64,000 bases of DNA from Inia geoffrensis (Eukaryota > Chordata > Mammalia > Artiodactyla > Iniidae): contig CM070908.1 in assembly GCA_036417435.1 (NCBI GenBank), positions 52,237,090-52,301,089 of the forward strand. The letters are read 5' to 3'. The notes under the pieces were generated by a model. That model was not told where the DNA came from. It did not search any database and saw only the letters and a list, made by a program, of their open reading frames with translations. Positions 48,901 through 56,402 of this stretch are shown in pieces; position 1 is the stretch's first letter, and each line of letters begins with the position of its first letter. The translations under genes were made by a program, and so were the position numbers.

Positions 48901-51900
48901 TGTTAAAATCTTAATTGAATTTGTTACAATATTGCTTCTGTTTTATGTTTTGGTTTTTTGGCCATGAGTCATGTGGGATCTTAGCTCCCTGACTAGGGAT
49001 TGAACCCACAACTCCTGCATTCGAAGGTGAAATCTCAACCACCAGACCAGCAGGGAAGTCCCGGTATAAAGAATTATAACTCAAAAATAACAAGAGCAAA
49101 TAAAATGGATTCTTAGGTTAATTTTTTTTTTTTTTTTTTTGCAGTACACGGGCCTCTCACTGTTGTGGCCTCTCCCATTGTGCAGCACAGGCTCCGGACA
49201 TGCAGGCTCAGCAGCCATGGTTCACAGGCCTAGCCGCTCTGCAGCATGTGGGATCTTCCCAGACCAGGGCACGAACCCGTGTCCCCTGAATCGGCAGGCG
49301 GACTCTCAACCACTGCGCCACCAGGGAAGTCCTCTTAAGTTAAATTTTTATTAAAAAATTTGATACTGTAATTAAAAATTAAGGTCCATGTCCATAAAAA
49401 ATTAGTAAGAATTATATCTATAAAGAAAACATCAGGGAATCCCCTGGTGCCCAAGTGATTAGGGTTTTGCGCTTCCACTGCAGGGGACCCTGGGGTTCAA
49501 TCCCTGGTCGGGGAACTAAGATCTCCGAGTGCTGTGAGGCACGGCCCCGCCCCCCAGAAAAAAAAAGTCAAGGGCAGGGGGGTAAATCTGCCCACCACCC
49601 CAAAAAGAGAACCTATATGCAAAGTTCATCCTCAACTATTTAACCTGCAAGTGAGATTATCTGAGGTAAGCAAGGGAAAAACAAAACAAAACAGATAAAA
49701 CTCAGGTAAACTTCATCCAAACACTCAGGTTCATTCCTAGGGAAAGCTTTAACTCTACTCCACAAACTCTAGGCCATTCTCTGCTCTCTACCCATCCCAC
49801 CCTCACCTCCCACAGGTTTGGGCTGCCAGCTGCTGTTCCATTCCAAGAACAGGATAACAGGTCATCAAAATGGATTCAGATACCAGATTTGCACTAGTGT
49901 TTCTGACACGTTTATAAATAACTGTTTCTCAGACTATGATGCAGTAAGATAATTGTATTTCCAGTAGACGCTCTGCTGGTTTGAACAGGAAATAACTTGT
50001 TAGCGATACATATCAATACTATCTTTAGTGCCCCTGCCTTCCGCACCCCCAAAATGCTGTCCAAAACATAGCTGATAAATATTTTGAAGGGAACCATTTA
50101 AAAGTAGAAATACTGTAATTTCAAATAGTTTAAAAAGAGGCCAAGTCAGTCATTAGGACCTCTGTGGACGTCTATAAAGGCACAGTTGCCACTCTGACCC
50201 ACACCCAATTCCCCACCAGCACCCACTTCACACAAATGCCTGCTGGCAGCAAAGCCCTCACAGAGTGACGGTGCTTGAGCCAGTGGTGGCTCCTGGTGCA
50301 CATTCACCAACAGGTTGATCTCTCAGAAGTGCAGCACAGAAAATGTCATGATTTTGATTCTTCCATATTTAGTAAGAACCAGATCAAATCCACGAATTCA
50401 GATGAAAATAGTATGAGAATACAGGTATTAGTTTTAAGTGCTTTACTAAACCCCATTCTAGGTCAAATTAAGACATACGACAGTAAAATAAGGAATATGG
50501 AGGACCATAGTTAAGAAATGGCAAGATATAAAAGAAAACCTCAAATAAAACTGGAAGGGGAAAAGCTGTTATCTGGAAGTTCTGACTAAAAGGAGACAAT
50601 ATACCTAGAGAATCAGCCACAGATAAAGGGGCCCCAACAATAAGACAGAAAGAGAACAATCAGAGAAAGCACTTCACTGAATATTTTAAGCAGCTCAAGA
50701 AGTTCCAAAGCACCTCTGATCAGCAGCATTTGATCCCGAAGACCCGGCCCCCCCTCAATAGCAGAGTCAAAGATCATGGGGCCAGGAAATTAAACTCTAG
50801 ATGGCTGCAGAGTCTTTTAGGGATCCTCTAGATGCAGAAGCGTGTGGTCTTTAAGAAAGTTATCCTGTAGTCTCTGGCAGTAGCAGACTGTAACTCTGAG
50901 TCCCGGGCAAGCTCTCAGGATGTAACTGGATGTATTCTGGCACATCCACCAAAAATCAGATATGTGGCTTATCAAGAGGAAGATGAAATTAAGACTTCTT
51001 AAAAAGTAACCCTGTGACTTTCACAATGACAAAAGAGTTCACCCACATCTTCCCTTAAACAATATATTACTAGACTGAATTTTTGTGTTTTTTTTGTTTT
51101 TTGTTTTTTTTTTTTTTTTTTTGCGGTATGTGGACCTCTCACTGTTGTGGCCTCTCCCGCTGCGGAGCACAGGCTCCGGATGTGCAGCCTCAGCAGCCGT
51201 GGCTCACGGGCCCAGCCGCTCCACGGCATGTGGGATCTTCCCGGACCGGGACACGACCCCGTGTCCCCTGCAACGGCAGGCGGACTCTCAACCACTGCAC
51301 CACCAGGGAAGCCCCAACTAGACTGAATTTTAACCAGGTGTGGTACAATTTGGCAAAGATTTGCCAGGGTGCCCAATACTTGTCTGCCAATGAATGACGA
51401 GCTGGGAGCAAGACATGCTGAGAGAATCTTCAACACTGCTAAGCCTCCTAGACTCTGAAAAACGAGAGCTGTTGCTCCTTGACCAAACCATAGCTATTTG
51501 TCACTAGGGTCCAGTAGAGCATAACCAATTCAATAGGGCTTGCTCACTGGGAACAGTGCTGATGCCTTTTTAAAAGGGTGAATCTAATTAGTGTTCAATA
51601 CAGGTGAGAAAGCCAATAGGAGGGAATAAAAAAAATAAGGCCATCTGACCCACCCTTTAGGGAAATGATCAAACCCACTGATGGAACACAGACATGACAG
51701 GCTCCATGTTCAGATGACACACGTGAGAATGGGTAAATAACCTCTCTCCTTCTGTTCTGAGAATGTTGGGAGCCCCGGGAGTCAGAAGAAACCTGGGAGC
51801 TTACTCCAGGTTGGCAAGACAATGATCCACTGGGGACTAGAACCTCTCACAGGATTGGGAGCTTCCTGCCCCCAGGAGTGGGAAGAGTACTCCGAAGACT

Positions 51901-52936
51901 CTCAGGCCTCCAGTGCTGAGCAGCTGCTTTCTGGACAAGCCTAATATGTTAGCATTAGTACTGCTGTCCACTCCCCCCACAGGCTGCCTCCCCCATGCTC
52001 GCCAGTCTGAAAAGGGATGGGTCTTTCCAATGGAATGCCTCTCCACAATGAGGGCCCAGCAGCACTCGGGCCCCAAAAGGCCTCTCTGTAGGAAGACGGA
52101 AGGACCAAGAGAACTCATCCTGCCGCTTCCTTGCTAACAGTTAGCCACTGTGAAGTTTTCCCTTTTCCCAATTAAGCTTCTTCAGTAACCCTTGCCCTGT
52201 AATGCTCCGGAGTTTATGATACTGTGTGGTGCGTGACAGGTAGAGGCTAGAAGGACCCACCTTGCATGACACTGCAGGGGCCGGGGATGGGTCTGAAGGC
52301 ACATGTACCCTAAAAGGAATGGGTTGGCTGCGCCTCTTAGGCCTGGAATAACTGACTCTTCATTCAGATACACCAGTAGCGTGAAGAAATCAAATTTTAC
52401 TTAGAGAAATTTTAAGAGGTGAAATAAAAGTTTCAAAGTAACACTTATATTTTCCCCCCACACTATCTTTTACTTTTAAAGAGAAACAAAGTTTCCACAT
52501 TATCTTCTACTTTTAAAGAGAAACAAAGTTCCCACACTATCTTCTACTTTTAAAGAGAAACAAAGTTTTTGTTGTGGTAGTGGGGTTTTCTCCCTCCTTC
52601 AGCTGCAACTAACTTTTCTCTGGCGCCTTGTTTCCAGAGGGCCTTCACATTTACTTCACTCAGTAATTACTATAATTCCTATTTTACAGAGGAGTAAACA
52701 AAATATAGCTCAAAAGAGTTTTAATATAGCCATTACTTTCTTAAAGTGAAATTAATTTTTTAATAACTCCTGCAACAAAAAACAAAACTCTTGCAATAAA
52801 ACTGCTACTTTTTTGAGTCACTGCAGTATCTTTTAGGAATTTAAACAGATGGTCCTTACCTTTACCAGTTTTCCAGTGATCTCAGGCACATCTCCCATTT
52901 TCCGATTATCCAGCATGCGAATTTCGTAAGACTGAC
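27907..52936 (-). CDS. UBP1: UBP1 (LBP-1), CP2-family transcription factor, 3' fourteen coding exons
   Basis: Exons in coding order on the complement: 52860-52936, 48326-48431, 47037-47143, 44549-44701, 44336-44446, 43786-43893, 38488-38591, 36134-36188, 35793-35886, 32777-32867, 31911-32020, 30731-30873, 29971-30022, 27907-27944 (TGA 27907-27909). All splice sites are GT-AG, phases join throughout, and 448 codons are open. This corresponds to human-type residue ~90 to the end, three residues shorter. The first five exons are most of the CP2/grainyhead DNA-binding domain (for example [20 protein letters not shown]). A Ser/Pro/Thr-rich linker follows, then a SAM-like segment ([17 protein letters not shown]) and the C-terminal oligomerisation region ending HIILK. 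The family binds CP2-type sites as oligomers in the nucleus; UBP1 is reported to act on CYP11A1 and the HIV-1 promoter. TFCP2 is the paralogue; the LBP-1-type cassette exon favours UBP1. Confidence 0.96.
27945..29970. other. Last UBP1 intron
   Basis: The piece 27945-29269 is without recognised repeats; an L2 fragment occupies about 29270-29755; 29756-29970 is unclassified. Confidence 0.55.
29270..29755 (+). mobile_element. L2 LINE 3' end
   Basis: It follows the L2 3' order: 'aaataaaatctaaactccc', 'ccaggcattgcctaccag', a Pro/Ser-rich middle, 'cctatttgtaatctgtgtgc' and 'aggtgctcagtaaaatgttggc'. Old, shared by mammals. Confidence 0.75.
29971..30022 (-). CDS. UBP1: UBP1 coding exon, residues ~509-526 (52 bp)
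   Basis: Acceptor tccttctag, donor gtacgt. It encodes [17 protein letters not shown] and the first base of an alanine codon. Identified by the exact join on both sides. Confidence 0.94.
30731..30873 (-). CDS. UBP1: UBP1 coding exon, residues ~461-508 (C-terminal oligomerisation region)
   Basis: Acceptor tttatttcag, donor gtaact. It encodes [40 protein letters not shown] and ILVSDQ, the most conserved part of the C-terminal region shared with TFCP2. Confidence 0.96.
31100..31265 (+). mobile_element. L1M 3' end fragment
   Basis: 'ggcgatggctgcaaaactgt..gctgaattgtgtgcttgcag..tggtatgtaagttacacc' follows the familiar old L1M 3' UTR. Tail and 5' part decayed. Confidence 0.6.
31911..32020 (-). CDS. 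UBP1: UBP1 coding exon, residues ~424-461, Gly-rich variant
   Basis: Acceptor tctggttgcag, donor gtgggt. It begins [15 protein letters not shown] and continues through a glutamine/glycine stretch ([12 protein letters not shown]) to ATPY. The first half is strongly conserved. The second half is three residues shorter than my memory of human UBP1 and much richer in Gly and GC. Confidence 0.92.
32777..32867 (-). CDS. UBP1: UBP1 coding exon, residues ~394-424 (SAM-like segment)
   Basis: Acceptor cttctccag, donor gtaaaa. It encodes [20 protein letters not shown] then IRLYNSLKS with split codons at both ends, completing the SAM-like fold begun in the previous exon. Confidence 0.95.
33212..33600 (+). 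mobile_element. MIR split by a SINE
   Basis: A decayed MIR ('acaaaaggaagaaatggaag..ctgcccaaaggcacacaag') runs into the SINE at 33350 and resumes after its duplication. Confidence 0.62.
33350..33565 (-). mobile_element. CHR-type SINE, ~210 bp form, clean duplication
   Basis: Reverse orientation with the perfect 16 bp duplication aggactaggtctcttt (33334-33349, 33566-33581). A SINE inserted into a MIR, so relative age is clear. Confidence 0.94.
33601..35040. other. UBP1 intron, unclassified
   Basis: No repeat or gene recognised in this stretch of the intron between exons 35793-35886 and 32777-32867. Confidence 0.5.
35080..35770 (+). mobile_element. L1M 3' UTR fragments, two partial tails
   Basis: The first part (35080-35540) has 'tggatggaagtaagggcctt', 'gtatgattccatttatgtaa' and 'ggttttgatactgtactgta'. 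The second (about 35560-35760) repeats the end region ('tcctgttctgatactgcacc'). Both are old L1 3' ends. Confidence 0.6.
35793..35886 (-). CDS. UBP1: UBP1 coding exon, residues ~363-394 (SAM-like segment)
   Basis: Acceptor tgttaatag, donor gtatgt. It encodes [20 protein letters not shown] then [11 protein letters not shown] and the first base of glycine. Human UBP1, as I recall it, reads SNFSG where this gives SSFLG, so Ser is replaced by Leu just before the next helix. Confidence 0.93.
36134..36188 (-). CDS. UBP1: UBP1 coding exon, residues ~344-362 (55 bp)
   Basis: Acceptor ttctccccag, donor gtaagt. It encodes [18 protein letters not shown] after the split serine codon. A disordered, polar linker. 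Confidence 0.92.
36376..36506 (+). mobile_element. Short tRNA-derived SINE, clean duplication
   Basis: Forward orientation, gggaattccctggcgttccag start and poly-A tail. Perfect duplication ttaagacacaga at 36364-36375 and 36507-36518. Confidence 0.92.
36890..37080 (+). mobile_element. L2 LINE 3' end fragment
   Basis: 'cccactagaacttgagctcc..cagtacccggaacagtgctgggcacc' is the typical L2 3' region. Confidence 0.7.
37280..37665 (+). mobile_element. MaLR-type solo LTR (probable)
   Basis: The order 'gactgaatgtctgtgtcccc..', 'attaggaggtggagcctttg', 'gtcctcaccagaacc', 'gggagaaatgaatttctatt', 'gtttataagccactcagtcc' matches old mammalian MaLR LTRs. The name is from memory. No internal retroviral sequence. 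Confidence 0.5.
37682..37810 (-). mobile_element. Short tRNA-derived SINE
   Basis: Reverse orientation: poly-T, cgcaccccgtggcttgcggg, ccaaccagggactgaac and gggaattccc end. Confidence 0.84.
38488..38591 (-). CDS. UBP1: UBP1 coding exon, residues ~310-344 (Ser/Pro/Thr linker)
   Basis: Acceptor ctgtccgcag, donor gtagcc (a weak donor). It encodes [20 protein letters not shown] then [14 protein letters not shown] and part of a serine codon. It follows a 5.2 kb intron. Confidence 0.93.
39170..39189. repeat. (ctac)n microsatellite
   Basis: About five tandem tetranucleotides, ctacctacctac... A likely length-variable site. Confidence 0.85.
40237..40343 (-). mobile_element. Very short 5'-truncated L1, antisense
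   Basis: Only the last ~100 bp of the cetartiodactyl L1 3' end, between near-identical 19 bp repeats (40218-40236 and 40344-40362, two mismatches; tcctttg-S-a-R-ctatttaaa). Confidence 0.85.
40547..40873 (+). mobile_element. CHR-type SINE, long form, clean duplication
   Basis: Forward, ~327 bp: gggcttccctggtggcgcag, B-box-like gggttcgagccc, long central block and A-rich tail. Duplication aaaagcatgggtaca at 40532-40546 and 40874-40888. Confidence 0.95.
43001..43025. repeat. 10 bp inverted repeat within a short direct duplication
   Basis: gttttgtcaa at 43001-43010 pairs with ttgacaaaac at 43016-43025 over a 5 bp loop. A ~23 bp unit (aacaactgttttgtcaactg..) also occurs twice, about 29 bp apart, at 42994 and 43023. 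Confidence 0.7.
43490..43535. repeat. GA-rich purine tract
   Basis: A run of gagaggga/ggaaa-type purines, 250 bp from the 36-codon UBP1 exon, in the intron after it on the gene strand. Confidence 0.8.
43786..43893 (-). CDS. UBP1: UBP1 36-codon cassette exon (LBP-1b-type insert), residues ~274-309
   Basis: Acceptor tttgtccag, donor gtaagg. It encodes exactly 36 residues beginning [20 protein letters not shown] and ending GDSLAKRGS, phase 0 at both ends. In the human gene a 36-residue insert separates isoforms LBP-1b and LBP-1a, and this exon has the right size, place and phase to be it. The inclusion ratio cannot be read from DNA. Confidence 0.93.
44336..44446 (-). CDS. UBP1: UBP1 coding exon, residues ~237-273
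   Basis: Acceptor gtttttaag, donor gtaatg. It has 37 codons, phase 0, very basic: [20 protein letters not shown] then [17 protein letters not shown]. Only 102 bp separates it from the previous exon. Confidence 0.95.
44549..44701 (-). CDS. UBP1: UBP1 coding exon, residues ~186-236 (CP2 domain)
   Basis: Acceptor gttttctag, donor gtaaga. It has 51 codons, phase 0, beginning [20 protein letters not shown] and ending [10 protein letters not shown]. One of the most conserved parts of the CP2 domain. Confidence 0.96.
44702..47036. other. UBP1 intron with a hAT element
   Basis: Between the exons at 44549-44701 and 47037-47143. Contains the hAT element at 45815-46475; otherwise 44702-45806 and 46484-47036 are unclassified. 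Confidence 0.55.
45815..46475. mobile_element. Non-autonomous hAT (Charlie-type) DNA transposon, complete
   Basis: Inverted ends cagcagtccccaacc and its partner ggttggggacgcctg, flanked by the perfect 8 bp duplication tcttagga (45807-45814, 46476-46483), which is diagnostic of hAT insertion. 661 bp, with no transposase reading frame. Confidence 0.9.
47037..47143 (-). CDS. UBP1: UBP1 coding exon, residues ~150-185 (CP2 domain)
   Basis: Acceptor aaaatacag, donor gtttgg (a non-consensus +3/+4, still GT). It encodes [20 protein letters not shown] then [15 protein letters not shown]. Human UBP1, as I recall it, has DTRTN where this has DTKTN. Confidence 0.94.
47466..48194 (+). mobile_element. 5'-truncated L1, sense, clean duplication
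   Basis: It begins in the end of ORF2 (a frame reads [20 protein letters not shown]) and runs through the cetartiodactyl L1 3' UTR to aataaagatg. Duplication ataaaacaact at 47455-47465 and 48195-48205. Confidence 0.93.
48326..48431 (-). CDS. UBP1: UBP1 coding exon, residues ~115-150 (CP2 domain)
   Basis: Acceptor attccatag, donor gtacaa. It encodes [20 protein letters not shown] followed by [15 protein letters not shown], a core part of the CP2 DNA-binding domain. Confidence 0.95.
48546..48758 (+). mobile_element. CHR-type SINE, ~210 bp form
   Basis: Forward, gggcttccctggtggcacag start, tail of (caaaa)n. Duplication aaaaacaaattct at 48533-48545 and 48759-48771. Confidence 0.92.
48865..49067 (-). 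mobile_element. tRNA-derived SINE with long 3' tail
   Basis: Reverse, with a specific tail (ttgttacaatattgcttctg region) also seen at 61520-61545, so a distinct subfamily. Duplication aaagaattat-W-act (48851-48864, 49068-49081). Confidence 0.82.
49122..49332 (-). mobile_element. CHR-type SINE, ~210 bp form
   Basis: Reverse, poly-T to gggaagtcc. Duplication tctta-R-gttaa (49111-49121, 49333-49343). Confidence 0.9.
49435..49567 (+). mobile_element. Short tRNA-derived SINE
   Basis: Forward: gggaatcccctggtgcccaa, B-box-like ggttcaatccc, and a short poly-A tail. Confidence 0.82.
51084..51316 (-). mobile_element. CHR-type SINE, ~210 bp form, clean duplication
   Basis: Reverse, with a long T-rich end and the perfect 15 bp duplication actagactgaatttt (51069-51083, 51317-51331). 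Confidence 0.95.
52458..52568. repeat. 37 bp tandem repeat, three copies
   Basis: Units begin ccacactatctt / ccacattatctt / ccacactatctt at 52458, 52495 and 52532 and share tacttttaaagagaaacaaa. Only a few differences between units. About 290 bp downstream (on the gene strand) of the first UBP1 exon here. Confidence 0.92.
52860..52936 (-). CDS. UBP1: UBP1 coding exon, residues ~90-114
   Basis: On the complement: acceptor aaaaaatag, donor gtaagg. It begins with the last two bases of a glycine codon and encodes [20 protein letters not shown] then GKLVK. First UBP1 exon in the window; the 11 kb to the right edge is intron. Confidence 0.94.
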
Positions 52937-53173
52937 CTATTTTTTAAAATTGTATATCAAAAACAATCCATATAAAGAACAGCTCTCTGTGTAACAAAAA
53001 TTCAACTCAAACATACGACTGCCCAATATTAAATTCTAAAGAAACAAACTCAGGTTAATCTTTCTCTTCCCTGCAAATCATATTTTCTTTCTTCCACTCT
53101 CAAAGAAGACTGAAGAGTTCCTCAGTCAGTTTACTTTCCTCTGTTATCCTCTCACACTCATTATCTGAGACCA

Positions 53174-53690
53174 ATTTTTCATAACAGCCTTATTGAGGTA
53201 TAACTTACATGCCATAAAAGTCACCCTTTTAAAGTGTACAGTTAACTGGTTTTTAGTAAATGCAGAGCTGTGCAGCCCAAACTATTAATTTTAGAGCACC
53301 TTCATCATCAAAAAGAAAACTCATACCCGTGAGCAGTCCCTCCTCATCCACCCACCCCCAGCCCCTCACAACCACTCATCAATCTACTTTCTTTCTCTTG
53401 GGATTTGGTTGATAGTAGATATAAATGGAATCAGTAGATATAAATGGAATCACACAACAGGTGGCCTTTTGTGACTGGCTTTTTCACTTATAATGTTGCC
53501 AAGGTTCATCCAGGTTGTAGCATGTGTCAGTCTTTCCTATTTATGGCCAAATTATTCAACTGAATGCATACACCACATTTCGTTTATTCATTCAACAGTT
53601 GACAGACATCTGGGTTGTTTCCACTTTTTGGCTATTATGAATAATGATACTAGGAACATTTGTGGACAGGTTTTTGTGTAAACTAAGGTC
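53174..53690 (-). mobile_element. L1M 3' UTR fragment, antisense
   Basis: 'cataacagccttattgaggt..', 'cacccttttaaagtgtacag', 'gctttttcacttataatgtt' follow the known L1M 3' UTR on the minus strand. Inside, the 19 bp unit agtagatataaatggaatc is duplicated in tandem (53414-53451). Confidence 0.7.
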
Positions 53691-54612
53691 AAATTTTAAT
53701 CCTGAAGCTTTCTCCCTTGTGTCCAATGAACCCAACTCACATCTTGTCACTGCTCAATTAGGGTCCATAAAAAAACTCTCACACCAATCTATTTAATTAG
53801 GAAAATAAGCTGCTGCTGCCAAAAGTTAGCAATATGCTCCAAATCCACAAAAAAGATGTTTGGATTACCTGTCATTAAATAATAAAAATGACAGCATAAT
53901 TTGATATGCAGAAAATTAGTAGTAATTAAAGAGTGCTTCTAGTAACATATGAAGTTGAGGCTCTTTATAATAAAACTACCAATACCTTGCCCACACTCCA
54001 CTGGGCTTACAAAAATATACAAAGAGTACAAGATCATAGGGTCAAAACATAACAGTTACCAAAATAAGACTAAATCACTCCAAGGTTGGTGAAGGAAAAC
54101 AACTGTATACACCACTAAGGAACAGTCAAATTCATTCAACACACTGAAAGAGATTAAACTAAAAACACCCTTATGGTAAGAGAGATTTTTTAAAAAGTTA
54201 AATCTGCAGCATACTTAACAATGGATCTGAACCTGGAAAAAGGATAAACAATAACTTCTTTAAAAATGGAAATGAATATCCAGGAGTGGTCACGAGCCCC
54301 TGCTGCCACCCTCCCAGACCCCAGGAGTGGTCACGAGCTGCTGCTGCCCCCACTGCGTGCTCCGAGGGTGTGCCTGAGCCGCTGCCAGACCAGACGCCAG
54401 CCGTGGCATCTGCACACCCCGCCCCTCTCAGGGGTAATGACCAGCACACACCGAGTAAAGAGGCAGCAGGCATCCATACTAAAAAGAGCCTCATACCAAA
54501 TATATTAAACATGTACAAGCTACACAGGGACACTCCCACATAAACAGCCCTCTAAGACCAAAGTAGGTAACTGCTTCTCCTAAACTCACAGAGTAAGATA
54601 AACACAAGTAAA

Positions 54613-55637
54613 ATGAATCAGCAGAGGAACCACTCCCAGTTAAAAGACCAGCAGAATCACCCTGAAAGAACAGACAATGAAGCAGACCTCTTCAGTCTAA
54701 CAGTCTAATAATTTCAAAAAAGAGGCAATGGAAATACTGAAGGAATTAAGAAAGGCTATTGACAGAAATGCAGATTATTGTTAAAAAAAACAGCTAGAAA
54801 CTATAAAGATGAACCAAGAAAAATTAGAAAACTCATTTGCAGATGTGAAAGCTGAGGTAAAGACAATGAATAGCAGAAAGAATAATGCAAAAGAACAAGT
54901 CAACTGGAAGATAAAATAATGGAAACCACCCAATCAAGACAGCAGACAGAAAGCCAAATGAAAAAAAAAAAAAAAAATGAAAGCAACGTAAGAGACCTAT
55001 GGGATAATATAAAGCATGCCAACCTATGCATACTAGGAATTCCAGAAGAGGAAGAAAGAGAAAAGAGGACTGAAAATGTATCTGAAGAAATTATGGCTGA
55101 AAAGTTTCCAAAACCTAAAGGGAACAGATATCCAGATACAGGAAGCACAGAAGGTCCCAAACAAGATAAATCCAAAACAGACCTACACCAAGACATATTA
55201 TAACAAAAATAGCAAAGCTTAAAGAGAGAGGATTTTAAAGGCACCAAGAGTTCATTACAAGGGAACCCCCATAAGACTATCAGCTGGTTTCTATACAGAA
55301 ACGTTGCAGGCCAGAAGGGAGTGGCAAGATATTGGGTTGGCCAAAAAATTCGTTCAGGTCTCCCCATACTGTCTTATGGCAAAACCCAAACGAACTTTCT
55401 GGCCAACCCAATATATTCAGTTCTAAGAGGGAAAAATGTGTAACCTAGGATACTCTATCCAGCAAGATTATCATTTAGAATAGAAGAGATAAAGAATTTC
55501 TCGGACAAGCAAAAACTAGAAGAATACAGCAATACTAAACCCATCCTAAAGGAAATATTGAAAAGTCTTCCCTAAACAGAAATGAAGAACCTATAGGAAA
55601 GAGAAAATCACAACTGGAAAATAAATCATTTAAATAA
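54613..55637 (+). pseudogene. L1 ORF1 relic
   Basis: Starts MNQQRNHSQLKDQQNHPERT. The longest open stretch (54919-55203) holds the RNA-recognition part (DLWDNIKHANLCILGIPEEE, EEIMAEKFPKP). Frame broken early, by a MITE at 55332, and again near the end. ORF1p is the L1 RNA-binding trimer; this copy cannot make it. Confidence 0.8.
55332..55411. mobile_element. 80 bp mariner-derived MITE, perfect TA duplication
   Basis: Near-perfect palindrome: ttgggttggccaaaaaattc at the left, and its partner ending ctttctggccaacccaa at the right, flanked by TA (55330-55331 and 55412-55413). Size and form match MADE1 of primates, with a different sequence. Ends agree with the mariner at 56403-57681. Confidence 0.92.
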
Positions 55638-55753
55638 GCTAGTACAGATTTTAAAAGATTAAAAAATTTCTGTGAAAGTGATGATAACCACAATGAACAG
55701 CAAAAGTATAAACATGAAGATGTAAAAGAGGACATCAAAATTGTAAAATGGGG

Positions 55754-56102
55754 GCTTCCCTTGTGGTGCAGTGGTTAAGAATCTGCCTGCCAATGCAGGG
55801 GGCACAGGTTCGAGCCCTGGTCCGGGAGAATCCCACATGCTGCGGAGCAGCTGGGCCCGTGTGCCACAGCTGCTGAGTCTACACTCTGGAGCCTGTGAGC
55901 CACAGCTGCTAAGCCCACGTGCCACAACTGCTGAGGCCTGTGCACCTGGAGCCCGTGCTCCACAATGGGAGAGGCCACTGCAGTGGGAAGCCCGTGCACC
56001 GCGGCAGGGAGTGACCCCTGCTTGCCGCAACTGGAGAGGGCCTGCCTGCAGCAGCAAAGATCCAACGCGGCCAAAAATAAATAATTAATTAATTTAAAAA
56101 AT
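55754..56102 (+). mobile_element. CHR-type SINE, long form, nested in L1
   Basis: Forward: gggcttcccttgtggtgcag, B-box-like ggttcgagccc, A-rich (aataa)n tail. Duplication attgtaaaatgggg at 55740-55753 and 56103-56116. Confidence 0.93.
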
Positions 56103-56402
56103 ATTGTAAAATGGGGGGCAGGGAAGAAAATGTAGAATTTGTTCTCCCTAAAATGTGCTTGAGCCTATATGACTATCAGTCTAAGGCAAGTAGATATAGG
56201 AAGGGGTTAACATACTTGAAAAACAGGGTTATCACAAATCAAAAACATAGAACAGATTCACAAAAACCAAAAAGAGGAGAACATAATTATAATATCAATA
56301 CAAAAGAAAATCATCAGAACACACACACACAAGAACAAAGAAAAAGGGACAGAGAAGAAATAAAAGTCAATGGGAAAATAAGGTTTAAAATGGCAATAAA
56401 CA

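Larger units (their letters stand above)
48432..52859. other. UBP1 4.4 kb intron, with unclassified stretches
   Basis: SINEs at 48546, 48865, 49122, 49435 and 51084, and a 37 bp tandem repeat at 52458-52568. The stretches 49568-51068 and 51332-52457 hold no element I can name; 51900-52380 is GC-rich without a sound reading frame. Confidence 0.55.

Noticed and set aside
52458..52568. CRISPR-like array (37 bp repeats)
   Set aside because: Units are head to tail with no spacers, and the host is a mammal. It is a minisatellite.
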